Shown in pieces: positions 34,459 to 43,261 of a DNA stretch of 64,000 nt (its first letter is position 1; each line of letters starts with the position of its first letter). The DNA comes from Bradyrhizobium sp. WSM471 (lineage in GTDB: Bacteria > Pseudomonadota > Alphaproteobacteria > Rhizobiales > Xanthobacteraceae): assembly GCF_000244915.1 (NCBI RefSeq), contig NZ_CM001442.1:3162001-3226000 (forward strand). The letters are read 5' to 3'. Made by a program: the position numbers and the translations under genes. The notes beneath the pieces are model-generated. The model was not told the DNA's origin. It saw nothing but the letters and a program-made list of their open reading frames with translations, and made no database searches.

Positions 34459-35016
34459 TCAGCCCGGCAGCCGCTGCGCTTCGCTGCATAGCTGCTCGAC
34501 GAGGCCCACAAGAGGGCGTGAGCCGTCGACGCGCACGATCGGGCAGGGCAGCTTCGCGAGCCACGCCTCATCTTTTGCGAGACTGCGGCCGTCGCGATCG
34601 CCGGCTTCGTAGTGCGAGGCCCAGTCGACGAACGACTCCGCCTCCTCATGACGCCAGCCGCCCTGTGCGACGGCATCCGCTCCGAAATGCGCAGCCTCGC
34701 GGCCACGCAGGCGCTGCAAGCGAAGCTCGCGCGGCGTCCTCACAAAGACGACGAGATCGAAGAATGGGACGAGCTCGTCGCCCCAGCCGGTGACGGTTCC
34801 GCTCAGCACCCAATCGAGCCGCGGCAGAAACATCTCGCGCATCAGCCGCAAACGTTCGGCGGCAGGGCGTGTCGTCTGGTAGGGCGGCGCGGTCGGCAGC
34901 CAAAAATAATCATCACTGTCGTGATGCGGCAACGCCAGCCGGCTCGCGAGCGCGCGGCCGATGGTCGTCACGCCGGAGCCCGAAGCTCCCATCAGATGGA
35001 TGCGGCGGCTTTTCAT
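34459..35016 (-). CDS. Adenylate-kinase-like P-loop protein
   Basis: A 185-residue soluble NTPase-like protein. The phosphate loop at residues 10-18 reads GASGSGVTT, so the usual Walker Lys is Val; the following Thr pair is kept. A later LVVFVRTPRELRLQRLRGRE fits the lid region of small nucleotide kinases. I chose ATG 35016 (MKSRRIHLMGASG), as upstream codons in frame lack similarity. Proteins with this GASGSG loop are annotated as AAA family or shikimate kinase-like. The missing Lys makes normal kinase activity uncertain. Confidence 0.8.
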   Translation of the reverse strand: MKSRRIHLMGASGSGVTTIGRALASRLALPHHDSDDYFWLPTAPPYQTTRPAAERLRLMREMFLPRLDWVLSGTVTGWGDELVPFFDLVVFVRTPRELRLQRLRGREAAHFGADAVAQGGWRHEEAESFVDWASHYEAGDRDGRSLAKDEAWLAKLPCPIVRVDGSRPLVGLVEQLCSEAQRLPG

Positions 35017-35069
35017 GTTCACGTCCAGCGACTGCCCGAACCGATTTCGCGGGTGGGCGGCGTGCTGCC

Positions 35070-35420
35070 TCAAGCCGCTCGGCGGCGCTTCGACATTCGC
35101 CCGCTTGTCGCGGGTTGGGCGGACAATGTCAGGCCTAACGCTCCGACAATGCGCATGACCGTGCCAAACTCAGGATTCCCGGTCTCTCCGAGCGCCTTGT
35201 ACAGGCTTTCGCGGTTCAAGCCGGCTTTCTTCGCGATCGCGCTCATGCCGCGCGCACGAGCGACAAGGCCGAGTGCGTCGCGCACGAAATCAGCATCGCC
35301 GGTCTCCAATGCGGCCGCAATATAGGCGGCCTGACGTTCTTCTGTGTTGAGATAGTCGGCGGCGTCGAAGCGCGTCGTCCTGGATGCCGCCTTGACGGTC
35401 GTTTTCGCTGCCTTTGGCAT
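35070..35420 (-). CDS. HigA-like antitoxin (TIGR02684 type)
   Basis: A 116-residue DNA-binding antitoxin. FDAADYLNTEERQAAYIAAALETGDADFVRDALG and the helix-turn-helix GMSAIAKKAGLNRESLYKALGETGNPEF are typical of the probable addiction-module antidote family paired with RelE-like toxins. ATG 35420 overlaps the toxin stop as TGATG. A basic tail (SKRRRAA) ends the protein. The order toxin then antitoxin on one transcript matches the HI1419/HI1420-type modules. The antitoxin reading frame is intact although the toxin is not. Confidence 0.88.
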   Translation of the reverse strand: MPKAAKTTVKAASRTTRFDAADYLNTEERQAAYIAAALETGDADFVRDALGLVARARGMSAIAKKAGLNRESLYKALGETGNPEFGTVMRIVGALGLTLSAQPATSGRMSKRRRAA

Positions 35421-35709
35421 CACATTGTCTCCGCCAGTTGCTGGGCTAGCTTGATGTCCTGTCGCTGCGTGCTCTTGTCCCCGCCACACAGCAGGATCAC
35501 AATCTGCGTTCCGCGCTGCACATAGTAGATCCGATAGCCGGTCCGTGGTCGATGCGCATTTCCCGGACGTTGCGACCGACGCTCTTGCTGTCGCCGGGAT
35601 TGCCCATCTCCATGCGGCGAACGCGGGCCGTGATCCGGGCAACCGCGCTGGCGTCCTTGAGGCGGGTCAGCCACTCCGAAAAATGCTCGGTTTGCCTCAC
35701 CTCGATCAT
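35420..35709 (-). pseudogene. RelE/HigB-like toxin, frameshifted
   Basis: The first part reads MIEVRQTEHFSEWLTRLKD to NVREMRIDHGP in one frame (start ATG 35709). The rest, GYRIYYVQRGTQIVILLCGG to LAQQLAETM, is in the next frame and stops at 35420-35422. Joined, they give a normal-length toxin of TIGR02683 type, a ribosome-dependent mRNA endonuclease in this fold. The join needs one extra G in the GGACCGGCTATCGG stretch at about 35535-35545. So the toxin is inactive unless the base is a sequencing error or the ribosome slips there. Promoter and antitoxin appear intact. Confidence 0.82.
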
Positions 35710-35795
35710 GAGGTGCAAATGTAGCCCATGGGCTACAAAATGTTAAAGGAGGGTGGCGCGCCTGGGCGGTGGAGAGCCCAAAGGCGTTGCGGAAA

Positions 35796-37226
35796 CTACT
35801 GCCCGGACGGCGTGCGCAGACCGTGCCAGGCGTCGCGGACCTGATGGTAGTGCACCTCGGGCAGATAGTCCGGCGTGTTCAGGCTCAAGGTCTTGACGTC
35901 GAGATGGCCGACGGCGCTGAGCAGCGTGTAGGAGGCGATGACGCGGTCGCGATTGGCGCCGATCAGGCGGGCCTTGGCCTGGATCAAATCGGCCTGCGAG
36001 TTCAGCACATCCACCGTTGTGCGCTGTCCGCCGGCCGCCTCGCGCTGCACGCCCTGGAGCGCGACGGTCGCCGCCTTCACTTCGGACTCCGAGGCCGAGA
36101 CCGCGATCTTGGCGCCTTCATTGGCAACCCAGGCGCTGACCGCCGCGGTGCGCGCCTGATTGCGCACCTGGTCGAGCACGAGCCGGCTCTGCGCCGTGAT
36201 TTCCTTGGCCTGCCGGGTCTGTGCGGCGGCCTGGCCGCCGTCGTAGATCGGCACGGTGACATTGGCGACGATCGAGGCCTGATCTTCGGCGAAGGTCCCC
36301 AGCGTCGGGTCGTTGTTGCGGCTCTTGCTGGCGCTGCCCTGCACGGTGGCGCTCGGCAGCAGCGCGCCTTCGGCGACGCGGATGTTGGTGGAGGCGACAT
36401 CGACGTCGAAGCCCGCCGCCATCACCGCCGGGTGCTGGCGGATCGCCATCGTCAGCGCGTCTTCGCGGCTCTTCGGCAGATAGCGGTCGACGACTTCGGC
36501 GACCCGAAGCTGCGACGGCGCATTGCCGATCACTTGCGCGTAGATCGCCTGGCTCACCGCCAGCGCGACTTCAGCGGCGTTGAGATCGGAAAGCCCGCGG
36601 TTGAGCCGCGCCTCGGCCTGGGCGCTGTCGGTCGGCGTGACGTCGCCGGCGTTGAGGCGCCGCTGGGTGACCGAAAGCGTTTCGCGCAGGAAGGCGACGT
36701 TGGAGCGCTGCGCCTCGACCAGCGACTGGTTGGCGAGCACATTGGTGTAGGCGGTGACCGCGTCGAGCAGCACGCCCTGGCCGACGTTGCGCAGCGCCTC
36801 GCGGCCCGACTGTACCTGGAGTTCGGCGGCGCGCACGTTGTTGGCGGTGCGGAAACCGTTGAACAGGGTCTGCGACACGGTGACGCCGATGATCCACGGC
36901 TTCAGATTGGCGGTCTGGATGGTGTTGTCGGGCAGCAGATTGCGCACCGATTGCAGCCCGGCGCTGAGACTTGCCACGATCTGTGGCCGGTAGCCGGCGA
37001 GCGCCTGCGGCACGTTCTCGTCGGTGGCGCGCTGCCGCGCGCGCTCGGCATTGAGCTGCGGATTGGTCTGATAGGCCTTGGCGAGCGCCTCCGGCAGCGC
37101 TTCCGCCCGTGCGACGGAGGACAGGGCGCAACAGAGCGCCAGCGTGGTCCATGTCGCGAGCACAGGAGCCACGCCCGATCGACGTCGCGTCATCACGCGA
37201 CCAGCTCTGGCGGCACGCCCAATCAT
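35796..37226 (-). CDS. tolC: TolC-family outer-membrane channel
   Basis: A 476-residue outer-membrane efflux protein with a signal peptide (TWTTLALCCALSSVARA) and two OEP repeats, each with a long coiled-coil region. Helix and strand landmarks include LTVSQTLFNGFRTANNVRAAE in the first half and VTVPIYDGGQAAAQTRQAKE in the second. It ends with NTPDYLPEVHYHQVRDAW. TolC serves type I secretion and RND pumps, so it could partner the orphan RND pump at 30326-33442. Start ATG 37226 is used; ATG 37193 (MTRRRSG) is an alternative that gives a shorter leader. Confidence 0.92.
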   Translation of the reverse strand: MIGRAARAGRVMTRRRSGVAPVLATWTTLALCCALSSVARAEALPEALAKAYQTNPQLNAERARQRATDENVPQALAGYRPQIVASLSAGLQSVRNLLPDNTIQTANLKPWIIGVTVSQTLFNGFRTANNVRAAELQVQSGREALRNVGQGVLLDAVTAYTNVLANQSLVEAQRSNVAFLRETLSVTQRRLNAGDVTPTDSAQAEARLNRGLSDLNAAEVALAVSQAIYAQVIGNAPSQLRVAEVVDRYLPKSREDALTMAIRQHPAVMAAGFDVDVASTNIRVAEGALLPSATVQGSASKSRNNDPTLGTFAEDQASIVANVTVPIYDGGQAAAQTRQAKEITAQSRLVLDQVRNQARTAAVSAWVANEGAKIAVSASESEVKAATVALQGVQREAAGGQRTTVDVLNSQADLIQAKARLIGANRDRVIASYTLLSAVGHLDVKTLSLNTPDYLPEVHYHQVRDAWHGLRTPSGQ

Positions 37227-37410
37227 GTAATCCGCAAATCCCGGCTGTCCGCCCCCGCCGACGGCGGCTCTCTTAACTGTTTAACCAGCCGAGGTCTCGC
37301 AGGCAAACTGCCGCGGGGGAAACCCCCATGTATTCCGTGCTTGTTGCAGCTACATCACAGGGATTCTGCGGGAAGGGCAGAGTCTTACACCAGCCTGACC
37401 GCTCGCCTCC

Positions 37411-38190
37411 TTACCGGTTCTTGTTCACCGGCTTCCGCTTCTCGATGAACGCCGCCATGCCCTCGGAGCGGTCCTCCAGCGCGAAGGTCGAGTGGAACAG
37501 GTTGCGCTCGACGCTCATGCCCTCGGCGAGCGTGGTCTCGAAGGCGCGGTTGACCGCTTCCTTGGCCATCGCGACCGCGGGCCGCGACATCGCGGCGATC
37601 TTCTCGGCCGCGGCCATCACCTCGTCCATCAGCTTGTCGGCCGGCACGATGCGGCTGACGAGGCCGCTGCGCTCGGCTTCGGCTGCATCCATCATGCGGC
37701 CGGTGAGGCAAAGGTCCATCGCCTTGGACTTGCCGATCGCGCGGGTCAGGCGCTGGGTACCGCCGATGCCGGGGATGGTGCCGAGCGTGATTTCGGGTTG
37801 GCCAAATTTGGCGGTGTCGGCGGCGATGATAAAGTCGCACATCATCGCGAGCTCGCAGCCGCCGCCCAGCGCATAGCCCGCGACCGCAGCGATCGTCGGC
37901 TTGCGGCAGCGCGCGACCCGATCGCCGCCGATCGCGGCAAAATCCTCCGAGAACATGTCGATGAAGCCTTTCGGCTGCATCTCCTTGATGTCGGCGCCGG
38001 CGGCAAAGGCCTTCTCGCTGCCGGTCACGACGATGCAGCCGATGGCGTCATCGGCTTCGAGATCGTCGACGGCCGCGGCGATCTCGCGGAAGACGCCGAA
38101 GGAGAGTGCGTTGAGCAGCTTCGGCCGGTTCAGCTTGATGATGCCGACCGCGCCTTTGCTTTCGACGATGATGTGTTCGAACGTGCTCAT
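37411..38190 (-). CDS. Enoyl-CoA hydratase
   Basis: A 259-residue crotonase-fold enzyme that hydrates trans-2-enoyl-CoA in fatty-acid beta-oxidation. The oxyanion-hole regions [11 protein letters not shown] and [13 protein letters not shown] are present, and both catalytic glutamates are seen (GGCELAMMC and [15 protein letters not shown]), which separates hydratases from other crotonase members. Length is normal. It starts at ATG 38190 and stands alone, downstream of the low-complexity protein gene on the same strand. Confidence 0.92.
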   Translation of the reverse strand: MSTFEHIIVESKGAVGIIKLNRPKLLNALSFGVFREIAAAVDDLEADDAIGCIVVTGSEKAFAAGADIKEMQPKGFIDMFSEDFAAIGGDRVARCRKPTIAAVAGYALGGGCELAMMCDFIIAADTAKFGQPEITLGTIPGIGGTQRLTRAIGKSKAMDLCLTGRMMDAAEAERSGLVSRIVPADKLMDEVMAAAEKIAAMSRPAVAMAKEAVNRAFETTLAEGMSVERNLFHSTFALEDRSEGMAAFIEKRKPVNKNR

Positions 38191-38353
38191 GCTCCACCCA
38201 CGCTTTTGGTTGAGCAGGCAATGTGCCCGCTGACGCGGTGGGCTTCAAGAGGCGCCAAAAGCCATCGGAGCAAGAACGGCCGGAACACGCGGGGAGATGC
38301 GCGTTCCGGACGAGGTCCCGCGAACCGGCGATCAGGCCGAAATCAAGCCAAAG

Positions 38354-39010
38354 TCACGCCATGAACATGCGCGCGGCGGAGGCCAGCGTCAGCAGCGTGC
38401 CGACGCCGATGAAGATTTTTCCGATCAGGGAGCTCTGGTCCCAGGCTGAGCTCTGCTGGCTGCTTGCCATCACCGGTGCCGGACGTGGCTGCGCGTCGGT
38501 TGCAGCGATCACCGTCTTCTGCGCCGGCGCGTTGTCCTGTTGCACGGCGCGGTCGATGTCGTTGAGCTGATCGGGTGCGACGACCTGGCTTTCGGCGTTC
38601 GGGGCGGCGGTATTATCGGCCGCGGCCTGGACGTTGTCGTTGGCGCGGCCCGTCATTGCGGAGGCGGCAGCCGCCGTCGGCGTATCGGCGGCGAGCTGCG
38701 CATTGGCGTTGGCGACTTCCGGCGGTATCTGGCTCGAGGCCGGCGCGTCACGATTGTCGGCCTTCGCCTCATCGGCCGCGGCGTCCTTCTTGTCCGCCTT
38801 GCCGTCGGATTTCTGGGCCGTTTTGGTGCTGTCGCGGTGGCGCGACGTGTGACGCCGCTGCTTGCTCGGCTTGACCTCGTCCGCCTGTTTGCCCGCATTG
38901 TCCGACTTGCTGCTAGCGGCTGAACTCGGCGCCGCCTGTGCAACGCCCCCGAACAGCACCAAAAACCCGGCCAGGAGAATCAGGGCCGCGCGCCCGCTGG
39001 CTTTCATCAT
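38354..39010 (-). CDS. Exported or membrane low-complexity protein, unknown function
   Basis: A 218-residue protein with an N-terminal signal or anchor (ALILLAGFLVLFGGVAQA), a Lys/Asp/Ala-rich middle (KADKKDAAADEAKADNRDA), and a C-terminal hydrophobic helix (IGKIFIGVGTLLTLASAARM). The middle is likely disordered. No known family is recognised. I chose ATG 39010, since GGGGAG lies at a suitable distance upstream; the longer frame to 39217 lacks this. It is divergent from the SigF gene. Confidence 0.68.
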   Translation of the reverse strand: MMKASGRAALILLAGFLVLFGGVAQAAPSSAASSKSDNAGKQADEVKPSKQRRHTSRHRDSTKTAQKSDGKADKKDAAADEAKADNRDAPASSQIPPEVANANAQLAADTPTAAAASAMTGRANDNVQAAADNTAAPNAESQVVAPDQLNDIDRAVQQDNAPAQKTVIAATDAQPRPAPVMASSQQSSAWDQSSLIGKIFIGVGTLLTLASAARMFMA

Positions 39011-39253
39011 GTTGACATCTCCCCAAGTCCGCCCGTCCCGGACCGAACAGAGACCCTGGGGCGTGACGACAGCGGGGCAGAAAATGGGAATCTTCGGGCC
39101 ACACCGGGCAAAAGCGCGGCAATCCGTTGCCGTTGCGGCCGGCCGCGGGTGCGTACGGGACCGATCGGTGTTATGAGCCGTCGCAGATCCTGACGGCCGT
39201 ATCGGTTGCGTGGCCAAGCATGATCACGAATTCGTGATCATGCTGCCGCCGGC

Positions 39254-39278
39254 GTAACAAACTGAAGGAACGGCCGAA
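39254..39278 (+). promoter_or_regulatory. Candidate SigF-type promoter
   Basis: GTAACA at 39254-39259 and CGAA at 39275-39278, with 15 bases between, resemble the sigma-F promoter described in Caulobacter (GTAACC, about 16 bases, CGAA). It lies just upstream of the sigma factor gene it would serve, as expected for autoregulation. Confidence 0.5.
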
Positions 39279-39298
39279 TTGCATGGTGAGGGGCGCGC

Positions 39299-39844
39299 GT
39301 GCGCGGACGTGAGGACGAGTGGACCGGCCTGATGCGGTCGGCCATGGCAGGCGATGACGCAGCGTATCATCGCCTGTTGAAGGCGGTCACGCCTGTGCTG
39401 CGCGCTGCCGCGAGGCGCGGCCTGGCGCGGGCCGGGCAGCCTCCCGACCAGGCCGAGGATATCGTGCAGGAGATTCTGTTGGCGGTGCATCTGAAGCGGC
39501 ACACTTGGGATAGCGAAGCCCCCTTCGCCCCGTGGCTGTTTGCGATCGGCCGCAACAAGCTGATCGACATGCTGCGGCGACGGGGGAGGCGGATCTTCGT
39601 TAATATCGACGATTTCGCCGAGACCCTGCCGGGCGAGATGCCGCAGGAGACAGTTTCGGCCGGCGAGGTCGCCAGCCAGCTCAATACGCTGCCGCAGCGC
39701 CAGCGCGACGTGTTGCAGTCGATCGCGGTCGACAGCACCTCGATCAAGGACACGGCGGTGAAATATTCGATGAGCGAGGGCGCGGTACGGGTCGCGCTGC
39801 ATCGCGGACTTGCGGCACTGACTGCCAAACTGCGGGACCAGTAG
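39299..39844 (+). CDS. sigF: ECF sigma factor, SigF type
   Basis: A 181-residue ECF sigma factor. Region 2 includes PDQAEDIVQEILLAVHLKRHTWDS and APWLFAIGRNKLIDMLRRR. Region 4 includes TLPQRQRDVLQSIAVDSTSIKDTAVKYSMSEGAVRVALHRGL. The start is GTG 39299. The next gene encodes NrsF, its membrane-bound negative regulator, which starts two bases after the stop. SigF responds to heavy metals or singlet-oxygen-like stress in Caulobacter and Bradyrhizobium. Candidate promoter at 39254-39278. Confidence 0.9.
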   Translation: MRGREDEWTGLMRSAMAGDDAAYHRLLKAVTPVLRAAARRGLARAGQPPDQAEDIVQEILLAVHLKRHTWDSEAPFAPWLFAIGRNKLIDMLRRRGRRIFVNIDDFAETLPGEMPQETVSAGEVASQLNTLPQRQRDVLQSIAVDSTSIKDTAVKYSMSEGAVRVALHRGLAALTAKLRDQ

Positions 39845-39846
39845 TC

Positions 39847-40485
39847 ATGGATACCGATCAACTCATTCGCTCGCTCGCGGCCGACAACGCCCATCGTGCG
39901 CCGCGCGTCGGCGCGGTGCTGACCATGGCGCTGCTGGTCGCCGCGCCCCTGTCGATCCTGATCTTCGCCACCTTCCTTGGTGTGCGTCACGACGTGATGA
40001 GCGCGATGCACAACCCGTTCTTCGACATGAAGTTCGCGGTCACGCTGTCGCTCGCGATCCCGGCGATCATCGTCAGCCTGCATCTATCGCGGCCCGAAGC
40101 CCTGATGCGCGGCTGGGGCTGGCTGCTGCTGCTGCCCGTCGGGCTGCTCGCAGTGGCGATCGGCAGCGAGGCGATGATGGCGCCGGCCATGCCGATGACG
40201 ATGCGATTGATGGGCAAGAATTCCAGGGTGTGCCTGTTCGCAATCCCGGCGATGTCGCTGCCGCTGCTTGCGGGCGCGCTGTTCGGCCTGCGTCACGGCG
40301 CGCCGTCCCATCCCGCACTCGCCGGTGCGCTCGCCGGCCTGGTGTCGGCCGGGCTCGCCGCGACGCTGTACGCCTCACACTGCACCGACGACTCGCCGCT
40401 GTTCGTCGCGACCTGGTACACGCTGGCGACCGCGTTGGTGACTGCGATCGGAGCGGCGGTGGGGGCGAGGGTCCTGCGCTACTAG
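39847..40485 (+). CDS. nrsF: NrsF (DUF1109), anti-SigF membrane protein
   Basis: A 212-residue inner-membrane protein with six hydrophobic helices, the family known as NrsF. It holds SigF inactive until stress. Two cysteines, C129 (SRVCLFAIP) and C179 (YASHCTDDS), are the conserved pair thought to act as the sensor. It follows sigF directly, with two bases between. The short N-terminal region (MDTDQLIRSLAADNAHR) is cytosolic and probably binds the sigma factor. Confidence 0.92.
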   Translation: MDTDQLIRSLAADNAHRAPRVGAVLTMALLVAAPLSILIFATFLGVRHDVMSAMHNPFFDMKFAVTLSLAIPAIIVSLHLSRPEALMRGWGWLLLLPVGLLAVAIGSEAMMAPAMPMTMRLMGKNSRVCLFAIPAMSLPLLAGALFGLRHGAPSHPALAGALAGLVSAGLAATLYASHCTDDSPLFVATWYTLATALVTAIGAAVGARVLRY

Positions 40486-40496
40486 CTACGCCGGCT

Positions 40497-41600
40497 TCAC
40501 GCCGCCGGCGTCGCACCCTGCTGCATGCGGTGGAAGCGCAGCACCTGCTGCGCGGTCGAGCTACGCAGCGCCTCGTAAGCGTCGCGTAGCGTCAGCATGT
40601 CGGTCTGCGAGCCGCCTGAGAGCTTCTCGCGCAGGGCGATGATGGCGCGGACGCTCGACCATTGCATGGCCGCGACCTTGGCGAGGATCATCACGCCCTC
40701 GACCCGGCTTTCGATCATCATGGTCTCGGCGGTCTCGACTGCGACGCCCGCAAGCGCCGCGAGCCCTGCATTGGTTTCGTCGAACTTGCCCTGCTCCGCG
40801 AAAGTGGCGACCTGGAGCTCGGTGAGGCGGCCGTCCTCGTGCAGCGACTTCACCAGCGCGCGCGCCCTCTCGGTCTGCCTGGTCATGCTGGCGGCGCGGA
40901 TTCGTTGGGCCGCTTCCTGGACCACGCTGGACACGTCGTCCGCGAGCTCCGGATGCGCGGCCTCCAGCTTCCTGCGCACGGTCAAGGAGGCCTTCGCGAC
41001 CAGCTTCAAATAATGATGGCGGGGCAGGTCGGCCCGCAGGCCGATGCAGCTGGCGAGGTCGTCGTCACGTTCGGCGCGGGTCACGAGGTCGGCGAGACTT
41101 CCCTCCGACAGTTGCGCGCCCGGATTGCTGACGGTCGATTGCACCACGTCCTCGTCGCCGCGGGTCACCAGCACGTCGCTCAGCGCTTCCGACAGCACCC
41201 GCCGCAGCGAGATCGCCTTGAGATGGGCCTGGCCCCTGGTGCGCGCAATCTCGATCAGGGTCGCCTCGTCCAGCCGTTCGGATTTCGACAGCACCGGGCC
41301 GGAAACCTCGATCACCTCGTCGAGCGCGAGCGTGCGGATGATCTTCGGCGGCGCAGCCGCGATCGGTGCGAGGCGTTCGGCGAGCAGCGCCCTGGCGGAC
41401 GTCTCGATCTGCTCGATCAGGCATTGGAACACGTCGTCGAACACACGAACGTGGTCGTCGGAATAATCCACCGCATTGCCCACGAAGAGATCTGTGACCC
41501 GGCGCAGCGTCTCGACCCGGTGCGCAACGGTGCCGTGCGAGAGCGCAGTTTGTAATTCCTCGAGCAGATTCTCGGATGATTTTGCGGATTTGGATCTCAT
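40497..41600 (-). CDS. DUF2336 protein
   Basis: A 367-residue soluble protein made of helical repeats, matching the alphaproteobacterial DUF2336 family. These are often placed beside cyclic-di-GMP or general signalling genes, and here a diguanylate cyclase gene is next. LRRVTDLFVGN and VFDDVFQCLIEQIE at the start are typical. I chose ATG 41600 (MRSKSAKSSENLLEEL) as the better-placed start; the frame extends to 41645. No function is established. Confidence 0.85.
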   Translation of the reverse strand: MRSKSAKSSENLLEELQTALSHGTVAHRVETLRRVTDLFVGNAVDYSDDHVRVFDDVFQCLIEQIETSARALLAERLAPIAAAPPKIIRTLALDEVIEVSGPVLSKSERLDEATLIEIARTRGQAHLKAISLRRVLSEALSDVLVTRGDEDVVQSTVSNPGAQLSEGSLADLVTRAERDDDLASCIGLRADLPRHHYLKLVAKASLTVRRKLEAAHPELADDVSSVVQEAAQRIRAASMTRQTERARALVKSLHEDGRLTELQVATFAEQGKFDETNAGLAALAGVAVETAETMMIESRVEGVMILAKVAAMQWSSVRAIIALREKLSGGSQTDMLTLRDAYEALRSSTAQQVLRFHRMQQGATPAA

Positions 41601-41663
41601 TGCCCTATCCTGGAGCGTTCGGCCCGGCAGCGGCTTCTGTCGCACCGGGAGAAAATGGATTGG

Positions 41664-42821
41664 TCAGCTGGTTGCAATGCGGTTGCGCCCTTGTGCCTTG
41701 GCGGAATAGAGCGCGCTGTCGGCGCGCACGAGAAACGTGTCGGCAGTATCGTTGTCGCGCAGCGTCACGACGCCCGCGGAAATGGTCACGCGCATGCCCG
41801 GGGAGAATGCGCTCCAGTCCAGATCGGCGACGATGCCGCGCAGCCGATCGAGCATGCGCGACGCCGCATCGCCGTCCATCCCCGGCAGCAGCAGCAAGAA
41901 TTCCTCGCCGCCGTAGCGGCCGAAGCAGTCAGCCGGGCGGATGTTGGCGAAAATGGTGATCGCGAAGGTGCGCAGCACCTCGTCGCCGACGGGATGGCCG
42001 TGGGCATCGTTGATGCGCTTGAACCAGTCGAGGTCGATCAGTGCGATCGCGCAAGGCGTCGACGTCTGCCGCGATTTTTCGATCTCGGCGTCGAGAAGCC
42101 GCATGATGCAGCGGCGGTTGTAGGAGCCGGTGAGCTCGTCGAGCTCCGCCAGCTCCTCGATGCGCTGATAGGCGGCCTTCAGCTCGATGCTGCGCCGGTA
42201 CAGGATCTTGCGCAGCGTGGCGCCGAACAGGCCGAGGAAGGCGCACTGGCCGATCACCAGCACGAAGCACAGCATCGATGCCGCCCGTTGCAGCTGGGTC
42301 GTAACCGGCAGTCCGATCGGCAAGTCCGAGGCGAGGAAGACCAAGGCGAGCCCGCAAGTGGCAAGGCCCCAGGTGAGCATCGCCTGACTCGAGGTCATGC
42401 GAAGCGTGCCGAAGGCGAAGATCAGAAACAGCACGGCAAGGAACGCAACTCCGACTGTCGGTACCGCGAGCAGGAACAGCAGCTGCAGCGTCATATGCGC
42501 CGAGATCTGGAAGACGGTGAGGTAGTGATCTTCGAACCGGTCGCCGAAGCCCGCTTCCGACAGCACGGTGAAGGTTCCGATGATCAGAAGGCCGCCGAGC
42601 CAGAACAGTGACGGTACGCCCATGGAGATGACGCCGTCATAAGCGTAGAGCAGCAGGACGGAGGCGCCGAGCGAGTAGCTCGCCACCTGGCCGACATACA
42701 TCTGGCGCCGCTGCCGGATCCGGCGCGCCAGGACTTCGGGTGCCGCTGCCGCGGTCGTCAGGGCGAGATCCGCGGCCTCAGCGGCATTCCTCTCGGGAAA
42801 GGACGTCGCAGCCGTGCTCAT
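41664..42821 (-). CDS. Membrane-bound diguanylate cyclase (GGDEF)
   Basis: A 385-residue protein with an N-terminal membrane sensor of about six hydrophobic segments (residues about 40-210) and a C-terminal GGDEF domain. The active-site motif is GGEEF at about residue 303. RPAD lies five residues before it, so the inhibitory product-binding I-site (RxxD) is present. GPxGDE-like HPVGDEVLRTFA and SAGVV are also typical. It makes cyclic di-GMP from two GTP at the membrane, with feedback inhibition. The DUF2336 gene follows on the same strand. Confidence 0.93.
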   Translation of the reverse strand: MSTAATSFPERNAAEAADLALTTAAAAPEVLARRIRQRRQMYVGQVASYSLGASVLLLYAYDGVISMGVPSLFWLGGLLIIGTFTVLSEAGFGDRFEDHYLTVFQISAHMTLQLLFLLAVPTVGVAFLAVLFLIFAFGTLRMTSSQAMLTWGLATCGLALVFLASDLPIGLPVTTQLQRAASMLCFVLVIGQCAFLGLFGATLRKILYRRSIELKAAYQRIEELAELDELTGSYNRRCIMRLLDAEIEKSRQTSTPCAIALIDLDWFKRINDAHGHPVGDEVLRTFAITIFANIRPADCFGRYGGEEFLLLLPGMDGDAASRMLDRLRGIVADLDWSAFSPGMRVTISAGVVTLRDNDTADTFLVRADSALYSAKAQGRNRIATS

Positions 42822-43261
42822 GGTCCCGCCAATCGTGGATGTCAGCTCAAAAATCTACGTCGCAAGCCTTTAGGTTTGGTATCCTTCGAAACCGAATCCA
42901 CGCTGTGCAGCGCGCCAGCGCGGGGACGCCGACCGCTCAAGGATTTGCCGGCGATTAGGCATCGTGTGCGACGCGGTCGAGCCAAAGCAGGGCTTCGGAA
43001 GACATATGTCGTGCTAGGCTGCTAAGGTTCCATGCACGTCGGGCCGTCCATGCCGGGACAGCATTGCGCAGGAAAGTGCTTCATTACTATGTTACCGTTC
43101 TTGAGCGAGGCGCCCAGCCGCGGGTGGCAACAGGAAATTTCGCGTATGTGGGGTAGATCACACAGCCTCCCGTATGACTGCGGTAGGCTGAACAATTTTA
43201 CCTCTCCCGTCGAACCGTCTGCCGCATCGACCCGACCAATCTTGCGAGACGGCCTTTGAGC
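42822..43261. other. Intergenic region before the ECF sigma operon
   Basis: About 440 bases between the divergent diguanylate cyclase gene and the ECF sigma gene. It must hold promoters for both. No gene stands out, and no sigma-factor motif could be matched with normal spacing. Confidence 0.4.

Noticed and set aside
35769..37448. A 559-codon open frame on the plus strand opposite tolC
   Set aside because: Shadow frame rich in Arg and Gly; TolC on the minus strand explains the sequence.
43189..43211. A possible ECF promoter (TGAACA, then CGTC) before the sigma gene at 43262
   Set aside because: The spacer is about 13 bases, shorter than the 16-17 expected for ECF promoters, so I do not report it as a site.
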